Below are positions 1-6,892 of a stretch of 34,958 bases of DNA, piece after piece; position 1 is the stretch's first letter, and each line of letters opens with the position of its first letter. The stretch is from DATMTS01 sp035564555. Its GTDB lineage: Bacteria; Actinomycetota; Actinomycetes; Actinomycetales; Microbacteriaceae. Where the stretch lies: contig DATMTS010000091.1 of assembly GCA_035564555.1 (NCBI GenBank), positions 1 through 34,958 on the forward strand, given 5' to 3'. The notes under the pieces are model-generated. The model worked only from the letters and a program-made list of their open reading frames with translations. It had not been told where the DNA came from and searched no databases. The position numbers and the translations under genes are program-made.

Positions 1-464
1 ATCGCCCTGACCGATAAGCCCTCACTGACGTGAAGATGCCGAATTTCCGCCCAATCCTGCAAGCTGATCACCCAACCAATCGTGTCTGGGTGGCGTACTT
101 TTCAAAAGCGCTACCCGCCTAGTTTTCGAAGAGCGCTGACAACCCTTCTCGCCTTCAAGCGGCAGCCGAATACGCACACGTTCGGACAAACCACGGCCGT
201 CGGAAAGACGATGCCCGATGGTGCCACGATCACACTGACCGACTCATGGGACTCCGATCGCACCGGCGCTACATACCCAAACGGGATCAGCCCAGAAACA
301 AGCACCACCTCTGATACCAGCACTAAGAGCACCGCCACTGCGTGACTCCAGCAGCAATGCCGCAAGTAGGACGAGCACGAACGACACATCATCGATGGCG
401 AAGCACCCTCCACAGAACGCAATCGCAGTGCCCTTAAGTCGATGGGCCTACGGACACCGTGCCG
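1..464. other. Accessory stretch without a confident gene
   Basis: I find no gene I can defend here. Open frames exist on both strands (82-345 plus, 111-422 minus), but neither has a recognisable domain, ribosome binding site or correctly placed -10 box. The minus-strand frame contains a hydrophobic run around its residues 28-50 and could encode a small membrane protein, or be chance. GC is lower than in the right-hand part of the window, which fits an accessory region. Confidence 0.4.
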
Positions 465-1318
465 TCAGAGTGTCCAAAAGACTTCGGGCTTAGATCCTGC
501 ATGAAAGCCGAAGGCCTCGGCCATCATCATGGCTTCGGGGAAGTTCGCGGCGAGGGTGTATGGGCCGTGTGCGTCGCTGCCGAACGACACGGCTCTGCCG
601 CCTTCCTCGACCCACCATTGCGGGATCCAGGGCCACAGACGCCTGGTGTTCATTTCTAGTGCTCGGCCGGAAGCCGCGATTGCGTGCATCGCTGCACGGA
701 ACCCGTCCTCGAACTTGCGGGGGTTGAATTGCCCGGCACTCCAGACGGGCCACGACCGCACCGCGTAATCGATGTGGGTGAACACCTCAAACAAGTCCGA
801 CCCAGCGACCATCCGTGGAATCTCTTCGAGGTAGGCCCACATGACCTCATCGGCTGGCCAGTATTTGTAGAGCGTTGTCGGTTCGGTTCGGTCACCGCCA
901 TCGAATGGAAGCATGTGAAGCGAACCGTTGACCCGGTCGATCGCTCCGCTCAAAAGTAGTGCGGACGCCTCCGTTTCCCACAGGTGCGGTTGACCGAACT
1001 CGACGCCGGTCAGGATGCGCAAGTCGGTGAAGTCGTGGCGGCACCGCTCGATCGCGGCGAGATAGCCCTCCGAGTCGAAGGGTGGAAGCGTCACGTACCC
1101 GTCCGCACCTACGTACTTCTGTCCGGTGATACCGATATCACCGCCATCGACCCGCCACGGCGTATCGAAGTCAAGATGCTCGGTAAAACAACGGCCGGTA
1201 GCCCGATCTGAACCGCTCGTTCACAAACACGAATCATGGATCCAATAGATTCGGGGTCCGACCCGTAATCCCATGACCACTCACTGTGAACATGGGCATC
1301 AGCGGTCAAGGGCATCAT
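465..1318 (-). pseudogene. PHP-domain phosphatase (histidinol-phosphatase-like), single frameshift
   Basis: Two reading frames together give one PHP-family metallo-phosphoesterase of about 283 residues. The N-terminal part (from ATG 1318) carries the first metal-binding motif, DAHVH followed by SEWSWD. The C-terminal part (frame entered near 1188, ending at 465) carries FGSDAHGP, the late Asp/His metal ligands. Translating across the break in the second frame restores the expected TEHLDFDTPW motif, so one base is missing in the run of four A on the plus strand at 1185-1188 (T on the coding strand). The family includes HisK-type histidinol phosphatases, but the substrate cannot be told from sequence. 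A TATATT box lies 7 nt before ATG 1318, so the transcript is probably leaderless. The break is either a real frameshift or an assembly error in a homopolymer; nearby genes are also broken, which favours decay. Confidence 0.72.
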
Positions 1319-1325
1319 GTCGCAA

Positions 1326-1331
1326 AATATA
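1326..1331 (-). promoter_or_regulatory. -10 box for the PHP gene, leaderless spacing
   Basis: TATATT on the minus strand, 7 nt upstream of ATG 1318. At this spacing transcription would begin at or next to the start codon. No ribosome binding site precedes the ATG. No convincing -35 was seen. Confidence 0.5.
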
Positions 1332-1439
1332 GCCTGGGGCGGCCGCCCATCGACGAGGGTGGCAGACTCCCTCTCGCAAACCATCGACATCCGTGCACGG
1401 GAATCGATCCCTAAACGTTCGCGTCGTGCAGTATCTGAT

Positions 1440-1445
1440 TACCTT
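1440..1445 (+). promoter_or_regulatory. -10 box (TACCTT) pointing at ATG 1452
   Basis: TACCTT lies exactly 6 nt before ATG 1452, the leaderless spacing seen at many genes in this window. The ATG it serves opens only a 5-codon ORF; the kinase ATG is 20 bp further on, in the second copy of a tandem repeat. Confidence 0.45.
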
Positions 1446-1485
1446 TTAGCTATGGACAGGAAAAATTAGCTATGGGCAGGAAAAA
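1446..1485 (+). repeat. 20-bp tandem duplication over the kinase start codon
   Basis: Copy 1 (1446-1465) reads TTAGCTATGGACAGGAAAAA. Copy 2 (1466-1485) is identical except for G instead of A at 1475. Each copy contains an ATG (1452 and 1472). The first opens a 5-codon ORF, MDRKN, ending at TAG 1467-1469, two bases before the second ATG, which starts the kinase (MGRKN...). Confidence 0.95.
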
Positions 1486-1999
1486 CTTTCTCATTGAGGG
1501 AGGTTCCGCAACCGGGAAGACCTCCGTGGGCGAGGAGTTGTCACGGCGCGGTTACCGCGTCATTCACGGCGACCGGGAACTCGCATATCAGGGTGATCCG
1601 GAGACCGGAGAAGCGATCCACGGCGTCACTGGTCCCGCAGTCCACGACCACCATCTTTGGCGGGTCGAGAAGGTGACGGCGCTGGTCGCAGATCAGAGCG
1701 ATGCGGTGACGTTCTTCTGCGGGGGATCCCGAAACTTCAGCGAATTCATAGACTTGTTCACCGGCGTCTTCGTGCTCGAGGTCGACGACGAAACCTTGAT
1801 TCGCCGGCTAGATGACAGGGCGGACGACGAGTGGGGAGGACAAGGTCGGCAAGCGGAACGGGAGCTCGTACTTCGACTGCACCGCACGAAGGCGGATGTT
1901 CCGAGGGGTGGCCTCGCCCTCGACGCCACCGCTCCGCTCGAGCGTGTCGTCGACGAGATCCTGAAGTTGAGCGGGTCACTAGAAGACGCCGCCCGTTAG
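1472..1999 (+). CDS. Small P-loop kinase / AAA family ATPase
   Basis: A 175-residue nucleotide-binding protein. The Walker A motif GGSATGKT is at residues 10-17, right after the first beta strand, as in nucleoside, shikimate and nucleotide kinases. GDREL near residue 33 is where this fold often places a substrate-binding Asp. A later strand (VFVLEVDD) is followed by an Arg-rich helix (IRRLDDRADDEW) resembling a LID region. It is probably a soluble phosphotransferase for a small molecule or nucleotide; the substrate is unknown. The ATG at 1472 lies in the second copy of a 20-bp duplication. The only nearby Shine-Dalgarno-like bases (AGGA 1458-1461) are 10 nt upstream and belong to copy 1. The gene reads in the opposite direction to both neighbours. 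Confidence 0.72.
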   Translation: MGRKNFLIEGGSATGKTSVGEELSRRGYRVIHGDRELAYQGDPETGEAIHGVTGPAVHDHHLWRVEKVTALVADQSDAVTFFCGGSRNFSEFIDLFTGVFVLEVDDETLIRRLDDRADDEWGGQGRQAERELVLRLHRTKADVPRGGLALDATAPLERVVDEILKLSGSLEDAAR

Positions 2000-2124
2000 C
2001 GGATCGGCTACTGGGCGCTCTGATCCTGCATACCTAGACTTCCCCAATGTGTGGGACGATGGCGCGCGTGTTCGGAGCTATTGCGGCGTTCAATGACGCC
2101 GCGATGTGACGCCGTCTGTCGAGT

Positions 2125-2398
2125 TCAGTCGTCGAGGCGCTGGTCTATATTCCGCTGGTACCACACTCGCACGACGATCGTGAGAACAAGTAAAGAGCCG
2201 GTGAGCACGGGTGCACTCATGGCCATCAACCACGTCAGTAGGTCGAACGGGTGGAAAGACGGTCGGGTCGAATCCACCTGCCGCTTCCGAGCGGGTCCCC
2301 AGATAGTCGCTCTGAACCTCCGCCAGGAGGGCGTAGACGACTGCCCAGACGAACACGACCGCGGCGACAACTACGGTTACCGTTACGAGCCTGCGCAT
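2125..2398 (-). pseudogene. Two-helix small membrane protein with a +1 frameshift
   Basis: The gene starts at ATG 2398 behind a strong GGAGG (7-nt spacing) and first encodes a transmembrane helix (LVTVTVVVAAVVFVWAVVYA), then a polar segment ending DPTVF. The frame then breaks. One base later, the next frame continues with HPFDLL and a second helix (MSAPVLTGSLLVLTIVVRVW), ending QRLDD at 2125. Removing one T from TTT near 2254-2257 rejoins them into a protein of about 90 residues. An alternative start at 2461 is in frame, 2 nt after the preceding gene's stop, but has a poorer context. Function is unrecognised. It follows the DUF2599 gene directly on the same strand, the usual place for a partner or immunity gene; that role is only inferred. 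Confidence 0.6.
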
Positions 2399-2463
2399 CA
2401 CGACACCTCCAAGAACTTCGCTGGGGGTCGCAACCCACTCGTTGGTCGATTTTGGCTTCATGG

Positions 2464-3914
2464 TTAGAACTGACTCCCTGCGGCCGGGTAGTTGCAGCCG
2501 TGCTTGATTTCGTTGTAAAGCGAGGTGTACGGCAGCTTGGTGTCGAGGTCCCAGCTGGGCTTGTTCGGAGCCTTCAGCCGTACCGCGTCCCGGTGGCACA
2601 AGAACTGCGTGTACATGGTGCCAGTATTTGGGTTTGGATGACCGGACCGGGCCGTTTTCGCGAGTGTTTCCTGCCACGCAGCGCTACCGGCCATGCTCGC
2701 TGCGTATCGCCCGAACCGCGTCGGGAAGACTTTTGGCGTGGGGCTCCACTTCCAGAGGTTTGCCGAACGCGTGTGATCGATCAGCGCAATGGCCCACCAG
2801 GGATCTGCGACGACTGGGAATGCGATGCCTGGCGTAGCGAGATCTACGACCTGGGAGAGCCTGTTTCGTGTAGCGGGTCGGAACGGCCGTGCCGTTGGCG
2901 TCGATCGCCCAGACCGGCGCGAGACCGGCGACCCAATTCCCGGCGCTGTCCAGCACCGATACGCCTCCGTGATCATCCAAGTTCAACATGTCTCTGGCGG
3001 TCAGGGTGACGTTGAACGCATAGGTGGTGGGCGATGTCGGGTTGGCGGTCACAATGTTGTTGACTACGGACGTGTCCTGTTTGACAACCGACACTGTGGT
3101 CGATCCGTTGTGATTGTGAAACGAGACGATCCCAGGATCTTCGACGTGTGCATCACCTGCGGTGGAGGCGTCAGGAAGCTGAATACCAACGCTCGCCGCG
3201 GGCACGGTGTCTGTGGAGCCGTCATCCCGATCGGCCGAAGAAACCGAGCCGGTTGCTAGCGTCAGTCCCACGGCGGGATCTGTGGCAACCGTCAACGAGC
3301 TGTTGTCGTCTGCGCTTGTGGCATCCACCGCTACCGGCTCCGCCGAACTTGTCGAGGTTGTAGTCAGATTCTCGAATTCGGCCGCGTTGGCTTGTTGAAT
3401 TGCGCCAAGCGTTGCGCTCGCAGCACCGTTCCAGATGCCGAAGGAGTAGCGTAGCTCCGTTTCGATTCCGTTGCTGAAGTTCGCGGTCGCTGTGATGTCG
3501 TACCAGCCTTCAACAGCGGGAATTTCAATCGGGTATACGCCAGCTGACGTATCCGGAAGGGGCTCGAACAGTTCAGAGCCGCCATTGACGCTGAGGTCGA
3601 GCTCACCGGCTGGGTCCCCGGTAGCCGACACGTGGACGGTGCAGTCGATGGGCTGGGTGGGCAATGTCATGGTCCACGATCCGGCCATGTAGGGGCCTGG
3701 GCACGAGATGGTCGGCGTCTGGAAGTTCTGGTACCAGCCCTCGAGGTCGAGGATGTAGTCGACCGTGTCGGCGGACACGTTGTGGATCTTGATCGCGTTG
3801 TCTGTGCCAACGGGATGGTGGCCAGGTCCGTGGTCATAGTCCGGCGGCGTTCTTGTCGAGGGTAAGGGTCCCGACATTGGTCGGGACGGTTATGAGGGCG
3901 GACCAGTGCGGCAT
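2464..3914 (-). pseudogene. DUF2599-type protein, two frameshifts, N-terminus shortened
   Basis: Three frames make one protein of about 480 residues. Segment 1 starts at ATG 3914 (MPHWSALITVPTNV), segment 2 runs from near 3840 to near 2850 (a beta-rich secreted-type region with WAIDANGTAVPTRYT), and segment 3 runs from near 2850 to 2464. Segment 3 has QVVDLATPGIAFPVVADPWW followed by a domain matching DUF2599 from memory (KWSPTPKVFPT, AWQETLAK, MYTQFLCHRD, EIKHGCNYP). Each break needs removal of one base: near GG at 3839-3840 and CCC at 2851-2853. Relatives I know of are secreted proteins with variable C-terminal domains, but no signal peptide is visible here, so the 5' end may also be lost. 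The start lies 15 nt after the NUDIX stop. A toxin-like role is a guess; the DUF2599 function is not established. Confidence 0.65.
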
Positions 3915-3929
3915 GTGCCGGTGTGATGC

Positions 3930-4379
3930 TCAGCCGGCGTCGTTGAGTACGGTGTCGATCCATTCGTGTCGGACTAGACGGTCGACGTCACTGCGTGTGA
4001 ACCAGCCGGTCTCCAGCAGCTCTTCGGTCTCCAGCCTGAGTGCGCTGCCTGGTAGGCGGCATTCGAAGGCAGTCGTGACGTAGGCCACGCGATCCCCATT
4101 GGGATATGTCGTCTCCAAGGTCGCTCCGCCGTAGGCGCCGATGATCGTGCCGAGTTTCGGCGTCACGCCGAGTTCTTCGAGGACTTCTCGGGCGACGGCC
4201 TCTTGCGGCGTCTCCTCTGGCTCGATACCGCCGCCGATGAGGCTCCATCGCTCGGTGTCGCGCTGTCGGGCAAGGAGGAAACGATCACCGTCGCGGATCA
4301 CGGCCGTCACGCCGGGCAGGAGCAGCAGATCGTGTCCGATGCGTTCGCGCAGAGATCGAACATAGGGCGACATCGGCAT
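3930..4379 (-). CDS. NUDIX hydrolase
   Basis: A 149-residue NUDIX pyrophosphohydrolase. The NUDIX box is complete, with the required G-x5-E-x7-REUxEExGU spacing: GGIEPEE, then REVLEELGV at about residues 51-73. The conserved Glu residues bind the divalent metal. The substrate (a nucleoside diphosphate derivative or oxidised nucleotide) cannot be assigned. WSLIGGGIEP just before the box is typical of MutT-like members. A TAGGGT box sits 6 nt before ATG 4379, predicting a leaderless transcript. The broken DUF2599 gene begins 15 nt after the stop, so the two were probably one transcription unit. The frame is intact, unlike its downstream neighbours. Confidence 0.9.
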   Translation of the reverse strand: MPMSPYVRSLRERIGHDLLLLPGVTAVIRDGDRFLLARQRDTERWSLIGGGIEPEETPQEAVAREVLEELGVTPKLGTIIGAYGGATLETTYPNGDRVAYVTTAFECRLPGSALRLETEELLETGWFTRSDVDRLVRHEWIDTVLNDAG

Positions 4380-4385
4380 GGTTCG

Positions 4386-4391
4386 ACCCTA
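4386..4391 (-). promoter_or_regulatory. -10 box for the NUDIX gene
   Basis: TAGGGT on the minus strand, 6 nt before ATG 4379, which is leaderless spacing. No Shine-Dalgarno is present. Confidence 0.5.
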
Positions 4392-4466
4392 GCTTCAGCA
4401 GCAGGATTCGTAGGTGGATCGGCTTGCGGGCCACCGGGTATGGGCAGGGGAGTGAGTGAATCGCGA

Positions 4467-5183
4467 CTATTCAGTGGGCGCTTCTAGGCGGAAGCGAACG
4501 ATGTCGACGCGAGAATCAGATTGGATATCGGGATAGTGGCTGCGCAGTCCATTGCGGAGATCGTCGGCGACTTCGCTTCCCTCGAGCAGAGCGTCTTCGT
4601 CGGTGATCTCGTCGAATCGCTTGGACTCAACCGACTCCACGACTCCAGGCAGTCTCTTGTACTGGTCGTCGAACTCGAACACCAGCCACGCCGGCCCGAC
4701 GACGCACGGGTCGTCAAAGCGCGTCGTGGCGGTCTTGCGGCCAGCCAGGACGGCATCGTAGTAACGCGGGTTGAAACGGATAAATCGTCGCGGGTTCGCG
4801 TCGGGGAAGTTGTATGTGTATGGCAACAATTGCCGCACCGGCACCAGGTCGTAACCCTCGGGGGCAGGCACGATGACGTTGCAGCCCGGCTGCTGGTCGA
4901 GCAATACTTGGCGGCAACGACCGCAAGGAGCAATCACGCCTCGACCGCCGTCGCCGACCGCGACCATTGTGGTCAACGGCCCGGCGCCGGCCGTTGCCGC
5001 AAGTCCAAGCACAACGAGCTCGGCGCAGGGACCCCCGGTGAAGTGATAGTCGTTGACGGCCGCGTAGATCCGCCCGGTGGTGTCCATTGCCGCGGCCGCA
5101 ACCGTGTGATTGGGGTCACCGGCTAGTAACTCGGCTTGGCGTAGCGCTGCGTCCAGGACGCGATCCTCTAGCGGGAATAGCAT
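4467..5183 (-). CDS. Cytidine deaminase-like domain fused to an ASCH domain
   Basis: A 238-residue two-domain protein. Residues 1-125 form a zinc-dependent cytidine/blasticidin deaminase-type domain: PCAE at 52-55 gives the zinc ligand Cys53 and proton shuttle Glu55, and PCGRC at 86-90 gives Cys87 and Cys90. Residues about 133-235 look like an ASCH domain (PUA-like fold, RNA or nucleotide binding), with FNPRYYDAVLAGRKTATTRF at its start. All catalytic residues are present. The deaminase substrate may be a free nucleoside, a modified nucleoside or an RNA base; the ASCH domain makes RNA or a modified nucleotide plausible, but this is inference. ATG 5183 has no good Shine-Dalgarno or -10 box of its own. 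It lies 26 nt after a 30-codon membrane-peptide gene and is probably expressed with it. Confidence 0.87.
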   Translation of the reverse strand: MLFPLEDRVLDAALRQAELLAGDPNHTVAAAAMDTTGRIYAAVNDYHFTGGPCAELVVLGLAATAGAGPLTTMVAVGDGGRGVIAPCGRCRQVLLDQQPGCNVIVPAPEGYDLVPVRQLLPYTYNFPDANPRRFIRFNPRYYDAVLAGRKTATTRFDDPCVVGPAWLVFEFDDQYKRLPGVVESVESKRFDEITDEDALLEGSEVADDLRNGLRSHYPDIQSDSRVDIVRFRLEAPTE

Positions 5184-5209
5184 GACCCAACTCTGCCAGT
5201 TCGGCTGGT

Positions 5210-5302
5210 CTATCGCCTGCGACGGGCGATGACGACTACCACGATCGCGACCACGAACAGGGTGGCGAACACGGCGACCAAGCTTCCGATACTGGTTCCC
5301 AT
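5210..5302 (-). CDS. 30-residue single-helix membrane peptide
   Basis: A short ORF of 30 codons plus TAG, starting MGTSIGS, followed by one uninterrupted hydrophobic segment of about 20 residues (VAVFATLFVVAIVVVVIA) and ending in four Arg. The design, a short N-terminus, one helix and a basic tail, is that of a small integral membrane protein with the tail in the cytoplasm. Support for it being real is a GGGAGG Shine-Dalgarno at 5310-5315, 7 nt before the ATG, and a possible -10 (GATAAT) upstream. It lies 26 nt ahead of the deaminase-ASCH gene on the same strand. It might be a membrane anchor or regulator for that protein, or a small toxin-like peptide; nothing in the sequence decides between these. 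Confidence 0.6.
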   Translation of the reverse strand: MGTSIGSLVAVFATLFVVAIVVVVIARRRR

Positions 5303-5309
5303 ACTTCGG

Positions 5310-5339
5310 CCTCCCGGTTACTCGTGGTGGGAGATTATC
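5310..5339 (-). promoter_or_regulatory. Promoter -10 and Shine-Dalgarno for the small membrane peptide
   Basis: GATAAT at 5334-5339 (minus strand) could act as a -10 box, placing a start site near 5327 and a leader of about 25 nt. GGGAGG at 5310-5315 is one of the strongest ribosome binding sites in the accessory region, 7 nt before ATG 5302. A -35 match is not evident. Confidence 0.4.
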
Positions 5340-5384
5340 AGTGAAGACTTGCACTGCTCTCCGAGCTGTCCGCAAGCGGATCCC

Positions 5385-5807
5385 TCATCGAGCCTCGGTG
5401 GCAGGTTTGCTGGCGAGCTGACCGACGACGGCGGAAAGCAGGAGGGCGCAGCGTTGGATTGTTGACGGGCTGTCGTTCAGATGATCACGGTCGAGGACTT
5501 CAGAGGATGTGATTATGGACCCGTGGGGGAATTGTTGCCAGGTCAGATCGACGGCCACCTGCGAGTCTGCGGTCACAAGTGTGTTCCAGAAGTGCTTCTC
5601 TTCGACGGAGCCTGTCCACACTGTTCCGCGGACTATGTCAAAGGCGGGGAAGAAGTGCTGAATAACGCGGGCGGTTGGGTAGCACTGACCGAGTGCGGGA
5701 TTATTCCCGTCCCAGACGCTCCTGTACGAGGTAGCCGACGTCCAGCTTGCTTCGAGTGCTTCGCGTAGCCGAACGAGATCAACGCCCGGATGAGCCGAAG
5801 TTCCCAT
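5385..5807 (-). CDS. YunG-like protein
   Basis: A 140-residue soluble protein matching the YunG family as I know it: a leading helix (LREALEASWTSATSY), then the signature NPALGQCYPTARVIQHFFP with a Cys at about residue 42, then HFWNTL and VDLTWQQFPHGS, and a C-terminal helix. The conserved Cys and His, plus the DLTW motif, make an enzyme plausible, with a papain/transglutaminase-like arrangement possible but unproven. Function is unknown. A TAGGCT box is 6 nt before ATG 5807, so the mRNA is probably leaderless. It is the first of six same-direction genes down to 2125, with an 82-nt gap to the next small ORF. Confidence 0.78.
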   Translation of the reverse strand: MGTSAHPGVDLVRLREALEASWTSATSYRSVWDGNNPALGQCYPTARVIQHFFPAFDIVRGTVWTGSVEEKHFWNTLVTADSQVAVDLTWQQFPHGSIITSSEVLDRDHLNDSPSTIQRCALLLSAVVGQLASKPATEAR

Positions 5808-5813
5808 TGCTCG

Positions 5814-5819
5814 AGCCTA
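5814..5819 (-). promoter_or_regulatory. -10 box for the YunG-like gene
   Basis: TAGGCT on the minus strand, 6 nt before ATG 5807; no Shine-Dalgarno is present. Leaderless spacing. Confidence 0.5.
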
Positions 5820-5991
5820 ACTCCGCTGTGACCGCCTGAGTGTCACGGACTGCGCGCGAGCCCGTCCTGGCCATGAGCGCGATCTTGAGTGGCGCACTGG
5901 ATCCCGTGCGGCCGCGGCGATGCTGCGGGCGCCACATGCCGGCGGAGTGTCCCGTAAGAGGATCCCGCACGTGCACGGTCGCGCTGGCTCG

Positions 5992-6312
5992 ATGTCCCTG
6001 CGCTCGCTCATCCAGTTGAACGATGATCTGCTCGCCGAGCGAGGGCTTGTCCGAGGTGTGCTGGGTCTGGCCGAGCCGGAGACGACCGCGGATCCCGTAT
6101 GGGATGCAGCGCTTGCGGCTCTGGTGGCGTGGAGGCTTGGCGAGGAGAACCTGCCTTCGCCTGATTGGGTCAATGCGCCGACCCGGTTCGTGCGGGAGCC
6201 TCATGGCCTTCAGGTTGATCCTGCCGACCCGGTTCCGCCGAGCTCTGAGGTGCCCGCAGAGTTCGCGAAGCGCGGCGTACTCGTTTGGCGCGACACGTTC
6301 GAGAGTGTTTGA
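5992..6312 (+). CDS. Antitoxin-like partner of a nucleotidyltransferase, possibly 5'-truncated
   Basis: A 106-residue protein starting MSLRSLIQLNDDLLAERG, with WDAALAALVAWRLGEENLPSP in the middle and EFAKRGVLVWRDTFESV at the end. Proteins with this ending are familiar to me directly upstream of nucleotidyltransferase genes in actinobacteria, sometimes preceded by a helix-turn-helix domain. Here the frame runs open upstream of 5992 but shows no such domain and no promoter box or Shine-Dalgarno near the ATG, so the 5' end may have been lost. The stop (6310-6312) is 2 nt before the start of the nucleotidyltransferase pseudogene, indicating translational coupling. An antitoxin role is inferred from this arrangement. 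Confidence 0.6.
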   Translation: MSLRSLIQLNDDLLAERGLVRGVLGLAEPETTADPVWDAALAALVAWRLGEENLPSPDWVNAPTRFVREPHGLQVDPADPVPPSSEVPAEFAKRGVLVWRDTFESV

Positions 6313-6314
6313 GA

Positions 6315-6727
6315 ATGGCAACGGCGCTCGACGGGGATGACATCATCGCGGGCCTTCGCGACCTCATTTCCGAATTGCGCAGCGCTGGCTAGATCGCGGG
6401 AATCCGGCTGGTCGGTGGTGCAGCTCTCGCCCTGCGATATTTCGATCGCGGAACCACGAGGGATCTCGACACCTTGCATGTTCGGCCGCGTCCAAGGAAG
6501 CACTCCTCGCGATGAAGCTGCGCGCCAACCGTCCAGGACGGGACACCCGGGACATCCGGCTGCTCATGGGCCTGTGCGGAACGACCACGCGCGAGGAGGC
6601 CGAGACGCTCTACGAAGAGTTCTATCCCGGCGACTACCTCAGTGACAGAGCCATGCACATGGTCGACGCAATCCTCGCCGACGGCCCGCCTCCAGAACCC
6701 GACGCGCTGCCGCCCCTCGAGGTCTGA
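6315..6727 (+). pseudogene. Nucleotidyltransferase (AbiEii/DUF6036-like toxin), decayed
   Basis: From ATG 6315 the frame reads 25 codons, then hits TAG at 6390-6392 where relatives continue. The following codons encode the catalytic core of a minimal nucleotidyltransferase: GGAALALRYFDRGTTRDLDT, with the GG motif and the DxD metal-binding pair. About 12 codons later the sequence shifts frame into the C-terminal part (ALLAMKLRANRPGRDTRDI to PLEV, stop near 6725), missing roughly 50-60 residues found in intact members. There are thus at least three lesions: nonsense, internal deletion and frameshift. Intact relatives act as toxins that transfer nucleotides to a target, as in AbiE-type systems. 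This copy cannot make the enzyme. Confidence 0.72.
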
Positions 6728-6892
6728 AACGAGCTGGGACAACCTTCTAACTTTCTCAGACCCCGAACTTACCCCGAACATTCAAGTGCATTCCATGTGA
6801 TCCAGCCAGAACGAGGGTTAGTTGAAATGCCTGATCAGAACAGCTATTCAAATTCATCGTGAGTGAGCAAAATCGTCCAACTTCTATCTCTT
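6728..6892. other. AT-richer non-coding junction
   Basis: No gene seen. The stretch is clearly richer in A and T than what follows at 6960 and contains a short direct repeat, CCCCGAAC, in two copies near 6760-6778. It links the dead nucleotidyltransferase gene to the tRNA fragment at 6893. Confidence 0.5.

Noticed and set aside
82..422. Two overlapping small ORFs on opposite strands
   Set aside because: Neither has domain support or initiation signals; listed only as an uncertain stretch.
2048..2110. Short ORF beginning MCG near 2048, suggestive of an SRAP-type or amidotransferase N-terminus
   Set aside because: It stops after 20 codons, has no further motif and no ribosome site; the MCG start is probably chance.
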